Of a DNA stretch of 64,000 nucleotides, positions 7,555 through 16,685 are shown in pieces. The first letter of the stretch is position 1. Each line of letters begins with the position of its first letter. The notes beneath the pieces were generated by a model. It did no database searches. It worked only from the letters and a program-made list of their open reading frames with translations, and had not been told where the DNA came from. Source of the stretch: Woeseiaceae bacterium (GTDB taxonomy: Bacteria > Pseudomonadota > Gammaproteobacteria > Steroidobacterales > Woeseiaceae); NCBI GenBank assembly GCA_024640365.1, contig JAHEFE010000003.1:1-64000 (forward strand), in the 5' to 3' direction. The translations under genes and the position numbers were made by a program.

Positions 7555-10500
7555 ATGTCAGTGCTATGGAAAATTCTTACGCAGGGCCGAATCATCTCTG
7601 CATTATTGCTCGCGTGTGCCTTGCCGCTTGCAATGAGCACCGCTTCCGCGCAAGACGGCGATAAGGCCAAAGCAGACGAGGAGGTTTTGGAGGAAATCGT
7701 AACGGTTGGTTCGCAGATTAAAGGTGCGCACATTGCCGAAGCGTTAGCAGTTTCCATTGTTACCGCACAGGATATTGAGGGTATCGGAGTTGACTCCGGT
7801 GATGAGCTGATCGAGTTCATGGCCGAACAGGGGCAAAACTATTTCAGTGAGTCCGAGAACATTAGTGGCGGCGTTAACTCGGCTCGCGGTGACGTCGGCG
7901 CGTTTAACCTAAGGAATCTGGGTACTGGTAATACGCTGGTGCTCCTCAATGGTCGACGGATGGTCAATATGGCCAACTATCAGACTGAAGAAGTTGGCGG
8001 CAGCTTCATTCCGGTCAATTCTGTCAATTCACAATCACTGCCGGTCACGGGCCTGCAGCGGGTGGAGATTTTGCGTGACGGCGCTTCAGCGATTTACGGC
8101 GCTGATGCGGTGGCCGGCGTAGTTAACTACGTTCTAAAAACCGACTATGAAGGTCTCAGCCTAAGTGCGAAGTATACGAGCTTCGAAGGCTTGCCGCGCG
8201 ATGATCAGAACCTCACGTTGCAATGGGGCAAGAACTTTAACGATGACCGAACAAACATATCGGTATTTGCGAACTACTATCATCGCGATCCCGTGAATTC
8301 GCAGGATGACCCGCGTTGGGCTACGGATGATTTCAGGCCACGTATACCCGAATGGTCTCCGTGGTTTGGCAGTTCTTCATTTTATAATTCGAGTTCGCAC
8401 TCCGAATACGGACAGTACGATATCGTTCCAGATGGCTCGGGAAATACTAATTATGGACTATCTGCCCTGGGTATTACGGATGCTCGTGGAGAATTTCAGA
8501 CCTATCCGGTAGGCAACGACAATTGCGCTTGGGATTTGTATTCCGCATCTTGCGGCGGTCCCGATGGGCCAGCAATTTATCGGTACAACAACAACTCAAA
8601 TAGAGATTTGTATTCAGACCTTGATCGTATCAACGTATTTCTCTACTTGAACCATGACTTCGGTAATGGCATCGAGGCCTTTACTGAGTTGTCAGCATAC
8701 ATGTCTGACACGCGTACGATGCGCCAGGGTTCTTATAACAATGCATCAGGTTTCAACAAATTCGTCATACGCGCCGACAATTACTGGAACCCGTTTGGAC
8801 CTTGCGGATCGGTTAATCGGCTCGACCCTAGTGTTATTGGCCCCGATGATGGTACGGGCGTGCCTTGCGAAGGTATCGATATACTGATCGATAACTATCG
8901 TGTGATTGAGCCACGCGTCGTGAATAACGATGGTAAAGATTTCAGGGTGCTGCAAGGTTTCCGCGGCAAACTGGGAGAATGGGATTGGGAAAGTGCAGCA
9001 ATCTGGTCGCGCTCAACGAAAACAGACATAACGGATAATCGTGTTTCCAACACTCTGTTCCAGGCGGCGCTGGATGATCCTACCTCGGCAGCATTCAACC
9101 CCTTCTCCGGTAGCGAGGTGACCAATATCGAACGTACGCTGGTGAGTGTTCGCAGGGATAATGAAGCTGAACTAAAGTCGATCGATTTCAGAATGTCCAA
9201 GAATGATCTCTACGAGCTCCCGGCCGGCCCCGTTGGTATGGTTGCGGGCGCTGAATATCGTCAGGAGTCTTTTGTTGATGATCGGGATCCGCGACTGGAT
9301 GGCACCATCGCGTTTGTTGGTAATGAGTATTATGGCTTTCCGACATTTCCTGAAATTTCTGACGTGATGAACTCGAGTCCCAGCGCGGATAGTTCGGGCA
9401 GTCGTAATACACTTTCGGCCTTCACTGAGTTGCAGGTTCCAGTCCTGGAAAATCTCGACATGCAGCTAGCACTACGATACGAGGATTTCTCCGATGTCGG
9501 CGATACCACAGTAGGCAAGATTGCCTTGGGCTGGCGGCCGATTGAAAAGCTGTTAGTACGCGGCTCGTGGTCACAAGCCTACCGTGTTCCGAACCTTGTT
9601 ACGGTCAACGAGTCAGGCGTAGTGCGAGTCAATTCCGTAAGCGACTACGTAATGCTCTATGTTGACCCGGATCAGACGCTGACCGATCTTGATGGCAACT
9701 ACTTGATGCAGCGCCGAGCGGGCGGCAGTGATTTGCTCATTCCGGAGCAGTCAGATAACACGTCGATTGGCGTGGTTTTTGATCTGAATCAGAACATTAC
9801 ATTCACCCTCGATTACTGGTCGATTGAAAAAGAAGACACCATTGGTTTGTTTGGCGAAGCAAATCACACAGCGCTTGATTTGTTGATGCGTATCGAGGCG
9901 GGCAATTCCAATTGCTCAGCAAATATAGGCGATCCGCAGGTCGTCCGTTCGGATAGTTCAGGGTTGTCCGATGAAGCTCTCGCGATGTTTGATGCGGCCG
10001 GGCTATGTGCAGTCGGTGCCGTAAATTACGTTGATGACGTTTATAAGAATCTTGATAAACGCATTGTTCGTGGTCACGACATTGGTCTCTATTTCACTTA
10101 TGACACGGCATACGGCACTTTCGATTTTACGTACAACGGCTCTTTCCTGGATAAATACGATCAGGAGCCAGGCCCGAACGCATTAGCACTCATGGCTGCC
10201 AAGGACGCTGGTATTTTGCCGGCGAGTGTTGTGGTTGAAGGATTTGGTAGCTTGATTCGGCAGTACGCAAATCCGGATAACAAGCAGTCGATTCGTCTAT
10301 CATGGCGCCGCGACAACTGGGGAGCCGCGATAACTGGTATGCGGGTTAGTGATGTTATTCAACCATCGTTAACTCTGAATTCCGGGGAGGAATGGGTTCT
10401 TGATTCGATGAAGACCTTTAATGCCTCAGTCGATTATCGCTTTAATGCGTTTGGTGATACGGATGCGATGGTGCGCCTTGGTGTCATTAACGCATTTAAC

Positions 10501-10599
10501 GAACGGGCTCCACTGGCCGACGACAGCTTTGGCTACAACGGTGATATGCATCGTGACTTGCCACGTAGTTACTACTTGAGTGTAAAGCTGGACTTCTAA
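7555..10599 (+). CDS. TonB-dependent outer-membrane receptor
   Basis: Outer-membrane gated barrel of about 1014 residues. The ATG at 7555 has AAGGGG 7-8 nt upstream and gives a signal peptide ending STASA. The TonB box region is EEIVTVGSQI, followed by a plug domain (ALAVSIVTAQDIEGIGVDS, VLLNGRRMV, VEILRDGASAIYGADAVAGVVNYVLK). The long barrel ends in the typical aromatic terminus LSVKLDF. No STN signalling domain precedes the plug. It follows the ECF sigma/FecR pair and precedes an SLC13 transporter and a deacylase, so the ligand is more likely an organic nutrient or amino-acid conjugate than simple iron-siderophore, though this is inference. A strong terminator follows. Confidence 0.93.
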   Translation: MSVLWKILTQGRIISALLLACALPLAMSTASAQDGDKAKADEEVLEEIVTVGSQIKGAHIAEALAVSIVTAQDIEGIGVDSGDELIEFMAEQGQNYFSESENISGGVNSARGDVGAFNLRNLGTGNTLVLLNGRRMVNMANYQTEEVGGSFIPVNSVNSQSLPVTGLQRVEILRDGASAIYGADAVAGVVNYVLKTDYEGLSLSAKYTSFEGLPRDDQNLTLQWGKNFNDDRTNISVFANYYHRDPVNSQDDPRWATDDFRPRIPEWSPWFGSSSFYNSSSHSEYGQYDIVPDGSGNTNYGLSALGITDARGEFQTYPVGNDNCAWDLYSASCGGPDGPAIYRYNNNSNRDLYSDLDRINVFLYLNHDFGNGIEAFTELSAYMSDTRTMRQGSYNNASGFNKFVIRADNYWNPFGPCGSVNRLDPSVIGPDDGTGVPCEGIDILIDNYRVIEPRVVNNDGKDFRVLQGFRGKLGEWDWESAAIWSRSTKTDITDNRVSNTLFQAALDDPTSAAFNPFSGSEVTNIERTLVSVRRDNEAELKSIDFRMSKNDLYELPAGPVGMVAGAEYRQESFVDDRDPRLDGTIAFVGNEYYGFPTFPEISDVMNSSPSADSSGSRNTLSAFTELQVPVLENLDMQLALRYEDFSDVGDTTVGKIALGWRPIEKLLVRGSWSQAYRVPNLVTVNESGVVRVNSVSDYVMLYVDPDQTLTDLDGNYLMQRRAGGSDLLIPEQSDNTSIGVVFDLNQNITFTLDYWSIEKEDTIGLFGEANHTALDLLMRIEAGNSNCSANIGDPQVVRSDSSGLSDEALAMFDAAGLCAVGAVNYVDDVYKNLDKRIVRGHDIGLYFTYDTAYGTFDFTYNGSFLDKYDQEPGPNALALMAAKDAGILPASVVVEGFGSLIRQYANPDNKQSIRLSWRRDNWGAAITGMRVSDVIQPSLTLNSGEEWVLDSMKTFNASVDYRFNAFGDTDAMVRLGVINAFNERAPLADDSFGYNGDMHRDLPRSYYLSVKLDF

Positions 10600-10615
10600 C
10601 AATAATAAGCACCTG

Positions 10616-10646
10616 AAAAGGGGAGCCTAGTGCTCCCCTTTTTTTT
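10616..10646 (+). terminator. Rho-independent terminator after the TonB receptor
   Basis: AAAAGGGGAGC (10616-10626) pairs with GCTCCCCTTTT (10632-10642) around a 5-nt loop, followed by more T residues. It separates the receptor from the SLC13 gene that starts 22 nt later, so the transporter probably has partial readthrough or its own promoter. Confidence 0.9.
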
Positions 10647-10667
10647 CTCAATTGTCGGAGACGGTCC

Positions 10668-12158
10668 TTGATCACATCAACCAAGTCGACTGAGCCATCG
10701 GTCAATTTGCCGCTGGAGAATTACCAGATTGTCGGACGCATTCTGGGTCCAGCTGTGTTTGCTTTAATGTTGGCCACTCAGCAATGGCAGCAGGTAATGG
10801 ACCCACTCGCCTGGAAAGTGGCGGCGGTGGGAATTTGGATGGCGGTCTGGTGGGCGACAGAGGCAATACCGGTTGCGGTAACTGCATTCTTGCCCATTGT
10901 GGTTTTTGAACCGCTAGGCATTACCAGTCTGAAAGATGCAGCAGCACCCTACGCCAATCCCATAATATATCTTTTCCTGGGCGGCTTTATTTTGGCGCTT
11001 GCGCTTGAGCGCTGGAATCTTCATCGGCGAATCGCCCTCGCGATCCTTGATCGCACAGGCACTGATGGCAGGCGTCTCATCGGCGGATTCATGCTGGTCT
11101 GTGCGTTGCTCAGCATGTGGATGACCAATACGTCGACAACCATGATGTTGTTACCCATCGTATTGTCGGTAATTGCGGTTATTCGCGACAATGTGCCCGA
11201 TCTAACTGAAAAGGAACGCAGTAATTTTCAGGTGGCCATGTTGCTGGGTCTTGCGTATGCGGCCAGCATTGGTGGGCTGGCTACTCTCGTGGGGACTCCC
11301 CCGAACGCATTATTGATTGGCTACCTTGCAGACAATTACGGCATTGAAATCAGTTTTGCACAATGGATGCTCGTAGGTATACCCGTCAGTATGATCATGT
11401 TGCCGATTGCCTGGATGCTACTCACTCGATTTCTGTTTCCTGTAAATATTCCACCCAGCAACGCGGTTGACACGCATTTGCACGAACTGCGCGAGGCGAT
11501 GGGCCCGATGACGAAGCCGGAATTTCGTGTTGCGTGCATTTTTTCAGCCGTCATATTTTGTTGGATCTCACGTCGTCCACTGACGGAGCTGCTAGACCTG
11601 CAGGGTGTTTCGGACGCGGGTATCGTGATGACCGCTGCATTATTGCTGTTCATGCTACCGAGCGGCAATACGGGACAGCCGCGGTTGATGACCTGGCATG
11701 ATGCCAGTCGATTGCCGTGGGGAGTGCTAATTCTTTTCGGTGGTGGCCTCAGCCTTGCTGCAGTTGTTTCCGACAGCGGGCTGGCGTTGTGGTTGGGCGA
11801 GAGTCTGGCGCCACTCAATGCGATGGGAACTACCGCTCTCGTGATTGCTTCAGTGACGCTGGTTATTTTTCTCACGGAACTTACGAGCAACCTGGCGACC
11901 ACGGCCACATTGCTGCCGGTGATGGGTGCGATTGCTATTCAGGCTGGCGTACCGCCACTCATTCTTACCGTCCCGATAACGATCGCAGCGAGTTGCGCTT
12001 TCATGCTGCCGGTAGCGACGCCACCGAATGCAATTGTTTTCGCGACGGGTGCGCTGACCATTCCGCAGATGGTGAGGGCAGGCGTCCTTTTGAATCTAAT
12101 CGGTATTGTCATCGTGACATTGGTAGCATTGTTCCTCGCACCTGAGGCGCTTCAATAA
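10668..12158 (+). CDS. SLC13/DASS-family sodium-coupled carboxylate transporter
   Basis: Polytopic inner-membrane transporter of 496 residues in the divalent anion:Na+ symporter family, which carries succinate, fumarate, malate, citrate or related anions. It has both pseudo-symmetric signature loops: MTNTSTTMMLLP around residue 155 with GTPPNALLIG after it, and SNLATTATLLP around 407 with ATPPNAIVFATG after it. The start is taken as TTG 10668 with GGAGA six nucleotides upstream. The deacylase gene follows after 12 nt, forming a two-gene unit. Substrate is unproven. A fumarate-type or N-acyl amino acid product made in the periplasm by the neighbouring enzymes would fit. Confidence 0.9.
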   Translation: MITSTKSTEPSVNLPLENYQIVGRILGPAVFALMLATQQWQQVMDPLAWKVAAVGIWMAVWWATEAIPVAVTAFLPIVVFEPLGITSLKDAAAPYANPIIYLFLGGFILALALERWNLHRRIALAILDRTGTDGRRLIGGFMLVCALLSMWMTNTSTTMMLLPIVLSVIAVIRDNVPDLTEKERSNFQVAMLLGLAYAASIGGLATLVGTPPNALLIGYLADNYGIEISFAQWMLVGIPVSMIMLPIAWMLLTRFLFPVNIPPSNAVDTHLHELREAMGPMTKPEFRVACIFSAVIFCWISRRPLTELLDLQGVSDAGIVMTAALLLFMLPSGNTGQPRLMTWHDASRLPWGVLILFGGGLSLAAVVSDSGLALWLGESLAPLNAMGTTALVIASVTLVIFLTELTSNLATTATLLPVMGAIAIQAGVPPLILTVPITIAASCAFMLPVATPPNAIVFATGALTIPQMVRAGVLLNLIGIVIVTLVALFLAPEALQ

Positions 12159-12170
12159 CAGGGGATCAAA

Positions 12171-13820
12171 ATGCACTCGAGCTCTTTAATAACTGCTTGC
12201 AAGCTGTGTCTTGCGGTTTTTCTTCTAGCCAGTGCTGGTTGTTCCGATAAGACTACCGCGGACGGTGAGAGCAACGATCACTTGTCGCTATTGATTGTCG
12301 GCGGCACTGTCTACAACGGAACGAATCAGCCACCGGTTGTTACCGATATTGGCGTGCGGCGCGATTCGATCGTGGCCATTGGCGACCTGGCAACCCGCGA
12401 TGCGGATGTACGGGTTGATGCAACGGGTCTGGCGGTCAGCCCGGGATTTATTGATATACACAGTCACGCAATCCGGGAAAATAGCGAACGCAGCGGCTTG
12501 TTGCTCTGGCCGGCGGCGGAGAATCAGATAAGGCAAGGTGTCACCACTGTAATTGGCGGGCCTGATGGTGGCTCACCGTTACCGATCTCTGACACGTTGG
12601 TTGGGCTTGAAAAAAATCCGCCGACAATTAACTACGGTACCTTTGTTGGCCAGGGCTCAATTCGGGCGGCAGTGGTCGGTGAGGATGATCGTCCTGCAAC
12701 GGCGGATGAGCTACAACGTATGCGTGAAGAAGTTGATCTCGCAATGCGTCAGGGAGCTTTTGGCTTGTCGTCAGGCCTGGTCTACGCGCCCGGTAGTTTT
12801 GCCCCTACCGAGGAAGTTATCGAGCTGGCGCGCGTCGCTGCAGAGTACGGCGGTATTTACATCAGCCACATGCGGCAGGAAAGCAGCGACATCATCAAGA
12901 GTGTTGCAGAGACCATACGTATTGGTGAAGAAGCCGGCCTGCCTGCGCAGATTACGCATCACAAAGTCATCGGTGCCGGCATGTGGGGCAAGACCGTCGA
13001 CACGCTGGCCATGGTTGACGCCGCCGTGGCGCGTGGTGTCGACGTCTCAATCGATCAGTATCCCTATACAGCCTCATCTACCGGATTGTCCGTCCTGTTT
13101 CCGCAATGGGCTCTGGATGGCGATCGGCAGACGCGTCTGCGGCGTATGCAGGATCCGGTGGAGCACAAACGACTCAGCGCGGCGATTCAATACAATCTTG
13201 TGGAGGATCGCGGCGGTAATGACCCGGCCCGTGTCGTTCTTGCTGAATGTACCTGGGACCCTTCGCTAAACGGACTGAACCTTACCGAGCTACTGCAACA
13301 AGAGAATCGAGCAGTCACTATTGAAGAGGCCGCAGAGCTTGTTATTGAGTTGCAAATAAAGGGCGGCTGTACCGCTGTTTATCACGCGATTTCGGAAGAG
13401 GATGTACTGCGGGTTATGCGCCATCCACGCACGATGATTGCATCTGACGGCGGTGTGTATATACCGGGCGTCGGCGTTCCCCATCCGCGCAACTACGGAT
13501 CGTTTGCCCGGGTGCTCGGGCATTACGTGCGCGAGGTGCAACACATTCCTTTGTACACGGCTATTTATAAAATGACACGAATGCCAGCAGACCGGATCGG
13601 TTTGTCGGATCGCGGACGGATCGAGGTAGGAGCAATTGCGGATATCACGATTTTTGATCCCGCCACAATCATAGACCGAGCAACTTTCGAGAATCCGCAT
13701 CAATATGCGGAAGGCGTGCATTACGTATGGGTTGCCGGTGAGGCGGTACTGCAGGACGGAGAAATGACCGAGGCGCGACCGGGCAGAGTACTGAGGGCCC
13801 CATCCACACGGAAGTATTGA
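12171..13820 (+). CDS. N-acyl-D-amino-acid deacylase family lipoprotein
   Basis: Amidohydrolase-superfamily enzyme of 549 residues that hydrolyses N-acyl-D-amino acids or related amides. The metal-binding HxH is H97-S-H99 in GFIDIHSH. Further family marks are SSGLVYAPGSF, YISHMRQES, ITHHKVIG and SDGGVYIPGVG. The N-terminus is a lipoprotein signal peptide with lipobox SAGC (cleavage near residue 24), so the enzyme is membrane-anchored in the periplasm, unlike classical cytosolic D-aminoacylases. The ribosome site AGGGG lies 8 nt before the ATG. It forms an operon with the SLC13 transporter 12 nt upstream and ends 3 nt from a convergent carboxypeptidase gene. Together these suggest periplasmic trimming of amino-acid conjugates followed by import. 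Confidence 0.88.
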   Translation: MHSSSLITACKLCLAVFLLASAGCSDKTTADGESNDHLSLLIVGGTVYNGTNQPPVVTDIGVRRDSIVAIGDLATRDADVRVDATGLAVSPGFIDIHSHAIRENSERSGLLLWPAAENQIRQGVTTVIGGPDGGSPLPISDTLVGLEKNPPTINYGTFVGQGSIRAAVVGEDDRPATADELQRMREEVDLAMRQGAFGLSSGLVYAPGSFAPTEEVIELARVAAEYGGIYISHMRQESSDIIKSVAETIRIGEEAGLPAQITHHKVIGAGMWGKTVDTLAMVDAAVARGVDVSIDQYPYTASSTGLSVLFPQWALDGDRQTRLRRMQDPVEHKRLSAAIQYNLVEDRGGNDPARVVLAECTWDPSLNGLNLTELLQQENRAVTIEEAAELVIELQIKGGCTAVYHAISEEDVLRVMRHPRTMIASDGGVYIPGVGVPHPRNYGSFARVLGHYVREVQHIPLYTAIYKMTRMPADRIGLSDRGRIEVGAIADITIFDPATIIDRATFENPHQYAEGVHYVWVAGEAVLQDGEMTEARPGRVLRAPSTRKY

Positions 13821-13823
13821 ACG

Positions 13824-14993
13824 CTATAAAGCTGGATCGAGCTCGAGCAACAAACGCATCATTTCTTCAGCGAAGATTGGCGCTGAATTTGTAATTTGTT
13901 GCCGGTCTGTTTCATCGCCAAGCTCGTAAGTGATTGATGGTATGCCGTAACGCGTAAAGAAATAATTCTTGGCGTTTGCCTGTCCCGAGTTCAGGTTGGC
14001 TATGCGCTGGAAGTCGATGCCGGGTTCCCGCGCGGCGGTACGCTGTAGCCAGGTTGATGCAAAATTGGCTGGCATTGTATTTTCTTCGTCGGCTTGGGTG
14101 TAGAAGACATTTGATTTGGTCGAATGAAAGTCCAGCATCAGGCGGATTTTTTCACCCGCACTTTCTCGTTGCTGCAATTGCCTGGCGATCAGACGGGTTT
14201 CAGGTTGCGTGAAGGGGCCCCAGTCACGGTTTAAGTCGACACCGCCAACGTTGTGGCGCCAGTGACCCAAGGCGACACCATCCGGATTTACCAACGGAAC
14301 GATTAGTAATGAAAATCTCTGCCGAAAGGCACGTGCTAAATCGGTGTCGTCGAGAACTGTACGCACAAACGCCTGCATAGCGATCGCGCCGCTGACTTCG
14401 GGAGGATGCTGACGGCCCATCAAGAGGACGAATTCCTCGCCACCGACAGTGGTCAGTGCATTGATCGGTCTTCCCTGGGTGCTGCTCCCGAGGGTGCTTA
14501 CGGTGACATCGGGGATTGCGCCAAACTCCATCAACCAATCATTGTAAAAATTACTGGCCAGTAACTCTTGTCCGGATATCCATAACGGACCGTTACCGAG
14601 AGTTAGCGATATCGAAAAACCATTTCCATCATTATCCAGAACAACATCCGTTTCTTGCATGGCTTGCCATTGATGTCCGTCGTGACTGATTTTCGGCCAG
14701 TAGCGTGCGTAGCCGTCGACGAAGCGTAGCTTCAGCTTGAGGTTGCCAGCTTTCTTTGGATTAAGGCGAAACGAATACCAGGGGCTCGGATTAATAGGTG
14801 GTTTGCTCTCAGGGAGTATCGTGATTTCCAGATCACCTCGTGCGGTGAATTGGCAGCGCGTCAGGTGGCCGGACTCGAAAAAGGCCTCGACGAGTACAGA
14901 TCTTCCGTCACAAAACTGGTTGCCGGGCCTGGGGCCGCCGGCACAGCCGACTACCAGTGTTAGTACCGCAAGATAAGCTGGCACGCGTCGCAT
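13824..14993 (-). CDS. M14-family zinc carboxypeptidase lipoprotein
   Basis: Predicted metallocarboxypeptidase of 389 residues. The N-terminus is a lipoprotein signal with lipobox VVGC (Cys17). The N-terminal half (about 25-150) is an all-beta domain like that preceding cytosolic-carboxypeptidase-type M14 domains. The catalytic domain shows the zinc ligands H196-P-P-E199, substrate-binding VNPDGVALGHWRHN and LNRDWGPF, the third zinc ligand in LDFHSTKSN, and a late catalytic-Glu segment TYELGDE. It converges with the deacylase gene with only 3 nt between stop codons. A peptide- or amino-acid-trimming periplasmic role matches the neighbouring uptake genes, but co-regulation is unproven because it is on the opposite strand. 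Confidence 0.85.
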   Translation of the reverse strand: MRRVPAYLAVLTLVVGCAGGPRPGNQFCDGRSVLVEAFFESGHLTRCQFTARGDLEITILPESKPPINPSPWYSFRLNPKKAGNLKLKLRFVDGYARYWPKISHDGHQWQAMQETDVVLDNDGNGFSISLTLGNGPLWISGQELLASNFYNDWLMEFGAIPDVTVSTLGSSTQGRPINALTTVGGEEFVLLMGRQHPPEVSGAIAMQAFVRTVLDDTDLARAFRQRFSLLIVPLVNPDGVALGHWRHNVGGVDLNRDWGPFTQPETRLIARQLQQRESAGEKIRLMLDFHSTKSNVFYTQADEENTMPANFASTWLQRTAAREPGIDFQRIANLNSGQANAKNYFFTRYGIPSITYELGDETDRQQITNSAPIFAEEMMRLLLELDPAL

Positions 14994-15113
14994 GGGTTGA
15001 CCTTGTTTTTGATGATAGCGTGATGATGCGTCAAGTGCCGCAAAACTGAAAGAGCTGCAGACAGTATGGCAGCGCTCGCAATTGAGCTAATATTAAAGAA
15101 GAGGGCAAAGCTT

Positions 15114-15656
15114 ATGATGCAGCGATTGTTGTTCCTAATTAGCATTCTCCTGGCCGCAAATGCATTTGCAGGCGACGAGGACATAGGTAGCAGTACTGTC
15201 ATTGGTCCGCGTAACCCCGATTTATTTAACGGCGCCAATCTCATCAAGGCGGGTAATGCCAGCGGTGACCTGGAAATGATTCGTCGAGGTAGCGAATTAA
15301 CGGTAATTGGTCTCGGTTATGCGCAGGGTGGCGGCGAAGAGGAAAAGGGCCTTTCCAATCTGTGTGCGGCCTACATTCTTCTGCATGAGGTGGATAAAGC
15401 TATTCATTATTGCGACCTGGCGATCGAGCGCAACGATATGAACTGGCATGCTTATAGCAATCGTGCCTTGGCTAACGTATTTAAAAAGGACTACGAAGCG
15501 GTTGAACGTGACCTTGAGAGGGGGTTCGAACTCAATCCGGATTCATCCATGCTCAGGCGCGTGCGCGCGTACTACCTTGATGTAATCCAGCCGGTGGAGC
15601 CTGAGGTGACGGTTGACGATCGGGCGCCGATCCACGATGCCCCGCCCGCCAACTAA
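15114..15656 (+). CDS. Exported TPR-repeat protein
   Basis: Periplasmic protein of about 180 residues. The ATG pair at 15114/15117 opens a signal peptide (LLFLISILLAANAFA, then GDED). The body contains TPR-like helices: LSNLCAAYILLHEVDKAIHYCDLAIERNDMN and AYSNRALANVFKKDYEAVERDLERGFELNP. These mediate protein-protein contacts; the partner is unknown. The upstream in-frame codon at 15066 would bury the signal and is rejected. The 3' end overlaps the next gene by 20 nt in another frame, implying translational coupling with the TonB-C-like protein. Confidence 0.78.
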   Translation: MMQRLLFLISILLAANAFAGDEDIGSSTVIGPRNPDLFNGANLIKAGNASGDLEMIRRGSELTVIGLGYAQGGGEEEKGLSNLCAAYILLHEVDKAIHYCDLAIERNDMNWHAYSNRALANVFKKDYEAVERDLERGFELNPDSSMLRRVRAYYLDVIQPVEPEVTVDDRAPIHDAPPAN

Positions 15657-16065
15657 AACGACGGACATCCCGCGGCGCGTGGCGCTGTTAGTTGCAGCCA
15701 TGATTTTTTCCTGCGCGATTTCGATTGTTGTCTTGGCCAACGCGGATGTGCAAGTTAGAACCACCGTCACGGACAGGCAGCCACAGAACACGGTCGTGCC
15801 GCTCTATCCTCACAAAGCCAGGCGCGAGCGGCTCGAAGGTTCTGTCACGGTGTGTTTTGATATTAAACCTGATGGCAAGGTGACGGCCGCAAAAGTTATT
15901 AGCAGCACCCATCGCTGGTTCGAGAAACCCGCTTTAGAAGCAATGCGTCGCTCGACGTTTGTGCCATTAGGGCTGCAGGAACGGCCAGGCCGTATTCACG
16001 CATGCCGATTATTTAATTTTTCGCTGAAGCCCGTAACTATCGAAGCGCCGATAAAAAGTCACTAG
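15637..16065 (+). CDS. Exported protein with TonB C-terminal-type domain
   Basis: Short protein of 142 residues. A hydrophobic segment (VALLVAAMIFSCAISIVVLANA) ends in an A-N-A motif that could be a signal-peptidase site, followed almost at once by a TonB C-terminal fold (VVPLYPHKARRERLEGSVTVCFDIKPDG, ALEAMRRSTFVP). The proline-rich spacer of true TonB, which crosses the periplasm, is absent. Two cysteines (TVCFDI and IHACRL) could form a disulphide. It is therefore more likely a small periplasmic TonB-C-like protein than a working energy transducer. It is coupled to the TPR gene. Its stop shares the CTAG tetranucleotide with the stop of the convergent aldolase gene. Confidence 0.75.
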   Translation: MPRPPTKTTDIPRRVALLVAAMIFSCAISIVVLANADVQVRTTVTDRQPQNTVVPLYPHKARRERLEGSVTVCFDIKPDGKVTAAKVISSTHRWFEKPALEAMRRSTFVPLGLQERPGRIHACRLFNFSLKPVTIEAPIKSH

Positions 16066-16679
16066 TCGTCGTCACTCTTGGTTGCTGTAATCCCCAAAAT
16101 ACGCTCGGCCGCCTCTTTGACTGATGTCCCAATACTGATTATTCCTTCATCGTGACCGGCCATCACAGCTATACCCGTTCTGGCAAAATCTGTTTCGCGA
16201 TAGAGTCGCTTGAATTCATTGGCCATTTCGGGCGTGCCATATGGAACCTTGGCGTCCGTCGTTGGGACTTTATTTATGAGTCTCTGCCACAGTGTCTTGT
16301 TGTGAACGTGCACCACGGCCTGAATCGCAGGGTCGAGATCATAGATCGTGGCATGGGTAAGTGACTCGGACGATGCTTCTACCGGACCACGGCACGTGAC
16401 ATGGTTACGAGCCACGTTGTGCTCGCTGACCAGCACATAATGATCGCTGCTCAGTACTGCCAGATGTCCAGTTTGTGTGCCGCTGATAATGAACTGGCCC
16501 GGTTTTCCGTAGCGAATGCTGATGTTGCCAAAACCGACTTTCAGGTCTTTGTAATAACCAATCAGGCCAGCCGTATAGAGTTGCTGCCGCCAGCGGTTGA
16601 GCTCGCTAATTGTGCTTTCTGCCAATGGCGCGCCTTTATGCCATTCTGAATCAAATTTGATATAGCCTTCATCAATCAT
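16062..16679 (-). CDS. Class II aldolase/adducin family protein (MtnB- or Ald2-like)
   Basis: Cytoplasmic zinc enzyme of 205 residues in the class II aldolase/adducin fold. Visible marks are GFGNISIRYG, SGTQTG, the acid in EASSESLTH, the metal-binding HVH in VVHVHNKTLWQ, and a later histidine in GHDEGIISIG. It lies 6 nt downstream of mtnA on the same strand, so its substrate is probably the ribulose-1-phosphate product of MtnA. Two roles fit: methylthioribulose-1-phosphate dehydratase (MtnB, methionine salvage), or the aldolase of the DHAP shunt for 5-deoxyribose salvage. No other salvage gene is in the window, so I leave the symbol open. Confidence 0.82.
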   Translation of the reverse strand: MIDEGYIKFDSEWHKGAPLAESTISELNRWRQQLYTAGLIGYYKDLKVGFGNISIRYGKPGQFIISGTQTGHLAVLSSDHYVLVSEHNVARNHVTCRGPVEASSESLTHATIYDLDPAIQAVVHVHNKTLWQRLINKVPTTDAKVPYGTPEMANEFKRLYRETDFARTGIAVMAGHDEGIISIGTSVKEAAERILGITATKSDDD

Positions 16680-16685
16680 GGCGGC

